Shown piece by piece: positions 13,089 to 17,254 of a stretch of 17,254 nucleotides of DNA; position 1 is the stretch's first letter; every line of letters begins with the position of its first letter. The notes under the pieces are model-generated. The model saw only the letters and a program-made list of their open reading frames with translations, did not search any database and was not told where the DNA came from. The position numbers and the translations under genes are program-made. Origin of the DNA: CAIZGX01 sp044371675 (GTDB lineage Bacteria > Bacteroidota > Bacteroidia > Flavobacteriales_D > Sanyastnellaceae); the NCBI GenBank assembly GCA_044371675.1, contig JBILTF010000048.1:1-17254 (forward strand), read 5' to 3'.

Positions 13089-14666
13089 ATGGCAGACATT
13101 AAACCTGCGGAGATTTCAGCAATCCTTAGAGAACAGTTAGCTGGTCTAAAGACCGAAACTGAGTTGCAAGAGGTAGGTACCGTTCTTCAAATTGGAGATG
13201 GTATTGCGCGTATTTACGGTCTTTCAAATGTTCAATCAGGAGAGTTGATTGAGTTTGAAAACGGTGTACGAGGTATTGCCCTTAACCTTGAAGAAGATAA
13301 CGTTGGTGCTGTATTGTTAGGTCCTTCTGGAGAGTTAAAAGAAGGCGCTAGCGTTAAACGTACTGGAACTATTGCTTCTATTCAAGCCGGAGAAGGAATG
13401 CTTGGTCGTGTTGTAAACACACTGGGAGAGCCTATCGATGGAAATGGTCCAATCACAGGCGAGTTGTACGAAATGCCACTTGAGCGTAAAGCTCCAGGGG
13501 TAATCTACCGTCAGCCAGTAAACGAGCCACTTCAAACAGGTATCAAAGCAATCGATGCAATGATTCCAATTGGACGTGGACAGCGTGAGTTGATTATTGG
13601 TGACCGTCAAACAGGTAAGACAACTGTTGCGATTGACACCATCATCAATCAAAAAGAATTTTACGATAAAGGTGAGCCAGTATATTGTATTTATGTTGCT
13701 TGCGGACAGAAAGGTTCTACCATCGCAGGTACTGTAAAAACATTGCAAGATGCAGGTGCTATGGCATATACAGTGGTTGTTGCTGCAACGGCTTCTGATC
13801 CAGCGCCTCTTCAATTTTACGCTCCGTTCTCGGGTTGCGCAATTGGAGAGTACTTCCGTGATACCGGTCGTCCAGCATTGATTGTTTATGATGATTTGTC
13901 TAAACAAGCAGTAGCTTACCGTGAGGTGTCTTTGTTACTTCGTCGCCCACCCGGACGTGAAGCATATCCTGGAGACGTATTCTACTTGCACAGTCGTCTT
14001 CTTGAGCGTGCTGCGAAGGTAAATGCAACGCAAAGTGTAGCTGAGAACATGAATGACTTACCAGCAAGCTTGAAGAGCATTGTAAAAGGTGGTGGTTCAT
14101 TAACAGCACTTCCAATTATTGAAACACAAGCGGGTGACGTTTCGGCGTATATCCCAACCAACGTAATTTCTATTACAGATGGTCAAATCTTCCTTGAGTC
14201 GAACTTATTCAACTCAGGTGTGCGTCCTGCAATTAACGTAGGTATCTCTGTAAGCCGCGTAGGTGGATCTGCACAGATTAAGTCTATGAAGAAAGTGGCT
14301 GGCACGTTGAAACTTGACCAAGCGCAATACCGTGAACTTGAGGCTTTCTCGAAATTCGGATCTGACTTAGATGAAGTAACGAAGTCTGTACTTGAAAAAG
14401 GAAAGCGTAACGTTGAAATCTTGAAGCAAGGTCAAAACAATCCGATGACTGTAGAGAAGCAAGTAGCTATTATCTACTGCGGAACGAAAGGATTGTTGTC
14501 ACGTATTCCAGTGGAGAAAATTCGTGAGTTCCAGGACGATTATTTGAATAGTCTTGAAATGAACCACAACGATACCTTAACTGCTATTCGTAACGGTAAA
14601 ATCGACGATGCTGTAACAACGGTATTGGAATCAGTAGCAAAAGATATTTCAGCGAGATACAACTAA
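13089..14666 (+). CDS. atpA: F-type ATP synthase subunit alpha
   Basis: The 525-residue non-catalytic nucleotide-binding subunit of F1. It has an N-terminal beta-barrel (to about 95), Walker A GDRQTGKT at 171-178, Walker B region ALIVYDDL at 263-270, the SLLLRRPPGREAYPGD stretch at 281-296, and SVSRVGGSAQ (387-396) with R390, the arginine finger that reaches into the catalytic site on beta. The C-terminal helical domain is complete. No residues look unusual. The catalytic partner atpD (beta) is not next to it, nor anywhere in the window. Confidence 0.98.
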   Translation: MADIKPAEISAILREQLAGLKTETELQEVGTVLQIGDGIARIYGLSNVQSGELIEFENGVRGIALNLEEDNVGAVLLGPSGELKEGASVKRTGTIASIQAGEGMLGRVVNTLGEPIDGNGPITGELYEMPLERKAPGVIYRQPVNEPLQTGIKAIDAMIPIGRGQRELIIGDRQTGKTTVAIDTIINQKEFYDKGEPVYCIYVACGQKGSTIAGTVKTLQDAGAMAYTVVVAATASDPAPLQFYAPFSGCAIGEYFRDTGRPALIVYDDLSKQAVAYREVSLLLRRPPGREAYPGDVFYLHSRLLERAAKVNATQSVAENMNDLPASLKSIVKGGGSLTALPIIETQAGDVSAYIPTNVISITDGQIFLESNLFNSGVRPAINVGISVSRVGGSAQIKSMKKVAGTLKLDQAQYRELEAFSKFGSDLDEVTKSVLEKGKRNVEILKQGQNNPMTVEKQVAIIYCGTKGLLSRIPVEKIREFQDDYLNSLEMNHNDTLTAIRNGKIDDAVTTVLESVAKDISARYN

Positions 14667-14685
14667 TTGTAAAGCGAAGAAGGAC

Positions 14686-15546
14686 ATGGCAAATTTGAAA
14701 GAAATCAGAATGCGAATTGTATCGGTTAACTCAACCATGCAAATCACTTCTGCCATGAAAATGGTGTCTGCAGCAAAATTGAGAAGAGCACAAGATGCCA
14801 TTACTAAAATGCGTCCGTATGCTCAAAAGCTTCAGGAAATTCTTTCGAACGTAAGTTCTTCAGAGTCGAATTCAACATTCAGCCAGCAGCGTGACGTTAA
14901 GAGCACGCTGGTGGTTGCTATTACTTCAAATCGAGGATTGTGCGGTGGTTTCAACAATAACGTTATCAAGGAAATCCGAAATATCGTTAAAACCAATCCA
15001 AATGTTCATGTATTGTCTTTAGGAAAGAAAGCCTTCGACAATTACAAGAAAACAACCATGCACACCATTGAAGGTTTCGGTGATACTCCTTATGACATCT
15101 TCGACAAATTAACGTTCTCTAACGTGAGTGCAATTGCGAATACGATCATGGATCAATTCGCAAATGGTAAATACGATAAAGTAATTTTAGTTTACAACCG
15201 TTTTAAAAATGCTGCGGTTCAGATCATTGAGAATGAGCAATTCCTTCCAGTTCTTCCTCCGGTGAATTCAGAAGCGCAATCGAATGTAGATTATATCTAC
15301 GAGCCAGAAAAGACTCAGATTCTTGAAGAGTTAATTCCTCGAACACTGAAAGTACAGTTGTTCAAGGCCCTATTAGATAGCAACGCTGCTGAACACGGTG
15401 CGCGTATGACTTCTATGCACAAGGCAACAGACAATGCCGGTGAAATGGTTAAGGAACTTAAGTTAACCTACAACAAAGCTCGTCAAGCTTCAATTACCGG
15501 AGAGATCTTGGAAATTGTTGCCGGTGCAGAAGCGTTGAACGGCTAA
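14686..15546 (+). CDS. atpG: F-type ATP synthase subunit gamma
   Basis: The 286-residue central rotor shaft. The N-terminal helix MANLKEIRMRIVSVNSTMQI with ITSAMKMVSAAKLRRAQ and the C-terminal ARMTSMHKATDNAGEMVKEL and YNKARQASITGEILEIVAGA form the antiparallel coiled coil; ITSNRGLCGGFNNNV near residue 80 opens the Rossmann-like domain. It is the last ATP synthase gene here: in other phyla atpD and atpC follow, but here the next gene is a flippase. Its stop lies inside a stem-loop (15541-15567). An AAGGA-like stretch ends one base before the ATG, too close to act as a normal ribosome-binding site. Confidence 0.97.
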   Translation: MANLKEIRMRIVSVNSTMQITSAMKMVSAAKLRRAQDAITKMRPYAQKLQEILSNVSSSESNSTFSQQRDVKSTLVVAITSNRGLCGGFNNNVIKEIRNIVKTNPNVHVLSLGKKAFDNYKKTTMHTIEGFGDTPYDIFDKLTFSNVSAIANTIMDQFANGKYDKVILVYNRFKNAAVQIIENEQFLPVLPPVNSEAQSNVDYIYEPEKTQILEELIPRTLKVQLFKALLDSNAAEHGARMTSMHKATDNAGEMVKELKLTYNKARQASITGEILEIVAGAEALNG

Positions 15547-15567
15547 GACGTATCTTTGTCTTAAGCC
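15541..15567 (+). terminator. Stem-loop across the atpG stop, possible operon end
   Basis: GGCTAAGAC (15541-15549) pairs with GTCTTAAGCC (15558-15567), nine pairs with one bulged A, around an eight-base loop. It covers the last codons and stop of atpG. No T-run follows, so it is a weak candidate terminator; it may instead be an operator or an mRNA 3'-end stabiliser. The loop holds the -7 box of the next gene. Confidence 0.45.
15551..15558 (+). promoter_or_regulatory. Candidate -7 element of the flippase gene
   Basis: TATCTTTG is an exact TAnnTTTG, 19 bases before the ATG at 15578. It fills the loop of the atpG stem-loop. No clear TTTG is found 18-21 bases upstream. It suggests the flippase is not simply read through from the ATP synthase operon. 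Confidence 0.5.
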
Positions 15568-15577
15568 CTAACCGTGA

Positions 15578-17032
15578 ATGCTTAAGAAAATAGTCTCTCA
15601 CACCTTTTTTTATTCTTTTGCCAATCAGACTCCTGCGCTGATTAACCTTTTTTTACTTCCATTTTTAACGCCCTTTTTATCTGCTAGTGACTATGCCATC
15701 TATGGACTTATTCTAAGTTACGCAGGGTTAGCAGGTGCATTTAGCAGTCTTGGATACATCGTGCTCTTTCAACAAAGTTATTTCGAGTTGGGATCTGATT
15801 TTAAATCGAAATGGTCACGGCTCCTTGGTTTTCAATGGCTCTATAAATTTCTCTACGCTGGATTGGTAGGCGTTTTGTTGTATTTCACGTTGAAAAGTAA
15901 AATTGCTACAGATCGCTTGAACATTGTTCTAGCCTTAGTCATTGTTCCGCTTTTGTTTTTCGATTTAACGAAGTCTATTGCCACACGCTTGCTGCAGTTT
16001 AGACACAAGCATCAACAGGTTTATAGCATAACCATTGGCGTTGGCATTCTGTCTGCATTATTAAGCTTCGTAGGTGTTAGATATTTCAATTTAGGATACA
16101 TGGCCTGGCTTTATTCTCAAGCTGTTTCTTCTGCTTTATTGGCGGCTTATTTTGGCTATTTCTTATATGTGAAAGAATGCATTCGTCCGTCGTTTCATTT
16201 CAACAAGAATGAAATTGTTTCCGATCTTAAAATTGCATCACCGCTCATTCCGAAAGAGTATGCGACCTATTTACTAAATTCTTCCGACCGCGTATTGCTT
16301 GATCGCTTTGGCGTTTCGCAGAATAAAATTGGTCAATACAGCATTGCATATTCGTTCGCGTCCTATTTCGAAAATATTCAGGCTCAGGCGAATCAAGTTT
16401 TGACACCCATTGTGTTCGATTTGTATAAAACCGGTAGCGAATTGGCTATGCAAACCGTTGGTAAGCTCATCCGAGCGTGGTTCTACATTTCGTTGCTTAT
16501 GGCAACGCTATTGGGGTTGTGGATTCCGGATATTTTCAGATTGCTATATCGTAAAGCAGAGTTGAGCGCAGCATATCCCATGGCAATCGTGCTCATTTTT
16601 GGATTTTGCTACCGACCTATTTATGTGGCTATCGTTGATAAGGCCATCTATGATAAACGAACCATGGAGGTGCTTAAGATTACTGTGGTTGCAGCCCTTT
16701 CGAACGTGCTTCTCAATTTGGTTTTCATTGGTTATTACGAAACGTGGGCGGCAACCTTCAACACAGTTATAGCTTATTTTATTATGGGCGTCGCGGGATA
16801 TTTTTTAATTAGAAACAGTGGGGATTTTCGCAAACTTATTCGTCCGTTTGAACTTACAGTAACAATTGTAATTGTTGGGGCTATTGTCTTTTTCATGCGA
16901 GACCTTTCTTGGATGTGGCGAATAGCTGCAACAGGAATAATGTTAGTAGGAATGTTGGGTTGGCTAAGAACAAGCGGCAGAAGGATATGGAATGAATTGA
17001 ATAACTTGCGACATGGCGTATCGTCCAATTGA
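15578..17032 (+). CDS. Wzx-like polysaccharide flippase (MOP superfamily)
   Basis: A 484-residue integral membrane protein with about 12-14 predicted helices. The N-terminus (FFYSFANQTPALINLFLLPFLTPFLSASDYAIYGLI) has the pattern of polysaccharide biosynthesis/oligosaccharide flippase proteins: a helix, a proline-rich turn, then 'lsasdYgiyGli'. LLNSSDRVLLDRFG around 230-243 corresponds to the conserved start of the second half in Wzx. These proteins move undecaprenyl-linked sugar repeat units to the outer leaflet, which ties functionally to uppP elsewhere in the window. The substrate cannot be read. The next gene starts inside its last codons, with a 20-base overlap, so they are probably translated together. 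Confidence 0.85.
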   Translation: MLKKIVSHTFFYSFANQTPALINLFLLPFLTPFLSASDYAIYGLILSYAGLAGAFSSLGYIVLFQQSYFELGSDFKSKWSRLLGFQWLYKFLYAGLVGVLLYFTLKSKIATDRLNIVLALVIVPLLFFDLTKSIATRLLQFRHKHQQVYSITIGVGILSALLSFVGVRYFNLGYMAWLYSQAVSSALLAAYFGYFLYVKECIRPSFHFNKNEIVSDLKIASPLIPKEYATYLLNSSDRVLLDRFGVSQNKIGQYSIAYSFASYFENIQAQANQVLTPIVFDLYKTGSELAMQTVGKLIRAWFYISLLMATLLGLWIPDIFRLLYRKAELSAAYPMAIVLIFGFCYRPIYVAIVDKAIYDKRTMEVLKITVVAALSNVLLNLVFIGYYETWAATFNTVIAYFIMGVAGYFLIRNSGDFRKLIRPFELTVTIVIVGAIVFFMRDLSWMWRIAATGIMLVGMLGWLRTSGRRIWNELNNLRHGVSSN

Positions 17033-17254
17033 TTTCAATATTATTCAAAATGAATTCGAGCAAAGATTTCCAGATGGAAAATTGTTCGAAGGAAAGAATT
17101 TCAATTACATAAAATTGGTTCAGCACGGTTTGTCATACGCCATGACTGGCGCGGATGACAAATTATTAAAGAACAATCCTTTTGGAAGTTGGTGGTTGTT
17201 CAAATTGAAATCGCGCATTCATGCAAGAAGGAATAAACGATTGAATTTTCTTCC
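17013..17254 (+). CDS. Unknown protein, N-terminal part (runs off the window)
   Basis: From the ATG at 17013 the frame is open to the window edge (80 codons) and begins MAYRPIDFNIIQNEFEQRFP. The visible part is soluble and fairly basic, with a cluster NNPFGSWWLFKLKSRIHARR at about 56-75 and no signal peptide or membrane helix. It overlaps the flippase by 20 bases in a different frame, typical of co-translated genes in surface polysaccharide clusters, so a sugar-processing or polysaccharide role is possible. I do not recognise the family. Confidence 0.7.
   Translation, partial: MAYRPIDFNIIQNEFEQRFPDGKLFEGKNFNYIKLVQHGLSYAMTGADDKLLKNNPFGSWWLFKLKSRIHARRNKRLNFL

Noticed and set aside
13335..13907. 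190-codon open frame antisense to atpA
   Set aside because: It lies wholly opposite a certain, highly conserved gene, has a Cys/Asn/Trp-rich unnatural composition and no family motif; it is a by-product of atpA codon use.
14677..14684. AAGAAGGA before atpG as a Shine-Dalgarno site
   Set aside because: It ends one base from the ATG, too close for normal pairing, and other genes here lack such sites.
1..17254. CRISPR arrays, tRNA/rRNA genes, insertion sequences, phage or defence genes
   Set aside because: No regularly spaced repeats, cloverleaf or rRNA sequence, transposase or integrase motifs were seen; the window is filled by housekeeping and envelope genes.

Overview
The window looks like a chromosomal housekeeping stretch from a member of the phylum Bacteroidota, most likely order Flavobacteriales. 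The grounds are: a DUF3098 protein next to uppP; an SprE/PorW-type type IX secretion lipoprotein; a bactofilin followed by an F-type ATP synthase cluster that lacks the beta and epsilon genes; a subunit with a long secreted N-terminus; near absence of Shine-Dalgarno sites; and repeated TAnnTTTG / TAnnTTCG (-7) promoter elements, some with a TTTG-like -33 element 19 bases upstream. The sequence is AT-leaning and densely packed, and no gap over 300 bases is free of genes. The genus cannot be fixed from this sequence alone.

Layout. 1-761 (+): tail of a gene that may be hemC, coupled by ATGA to hemD (haem synthesis). 758-1797 (-): a DUF3098 membrane protein and uppP (undecaprenyl carrier recycling), meeting hemD tail to tail. 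1874-5830 (+): an alpha/beta-hydrolase lipoprotein, aspS, rpmH (too short for many ORF callers) with a clear terminator, and a PfkB-family kinase. 5827-6681 (-): a membrane-anchored LytM/M23-like protein that has lost its metal ligands. 6760-10423 (+): SprE/PorW lipoprotein, bactofilin, an AtpZ-like small protein and a four-helix membrane protein. 10504-15546 (+): atpB-atpE-atpF-atpH-atpA-atpG. 15578-17254 (+): a Wzx-like polysaccharide flippase and the start of an unknown overlapping gene.

How the parts fit. Envelope functions dominate: lipid carrier recycling, polysaccharide export, a LytM-like envelope protein, bactofilin scaffold and a secretion/gliding lipoprotein. They sit beside the proton-driven ATP synthase. 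The SprE-bactofilin-AtpZ-4TM block runs almost without gaps into the ATP synthase genes, although a good internal promoter precedes atpB. The missing beta and epsilon subunits must be encoded elsewhere, which is usual in this phylum.

I see no defence system, CRISPR array, tRNA, rRNA, insertion sequence or phage gene. The most unusual points are: the AtpZ-like frame has no standard start codon where its homology begins; two hairpins carry the -7 element of the next gene in or beside the loop; the LytM protein is degenerate; and both ends of the ATP synthase a subunit are histidine-rich.
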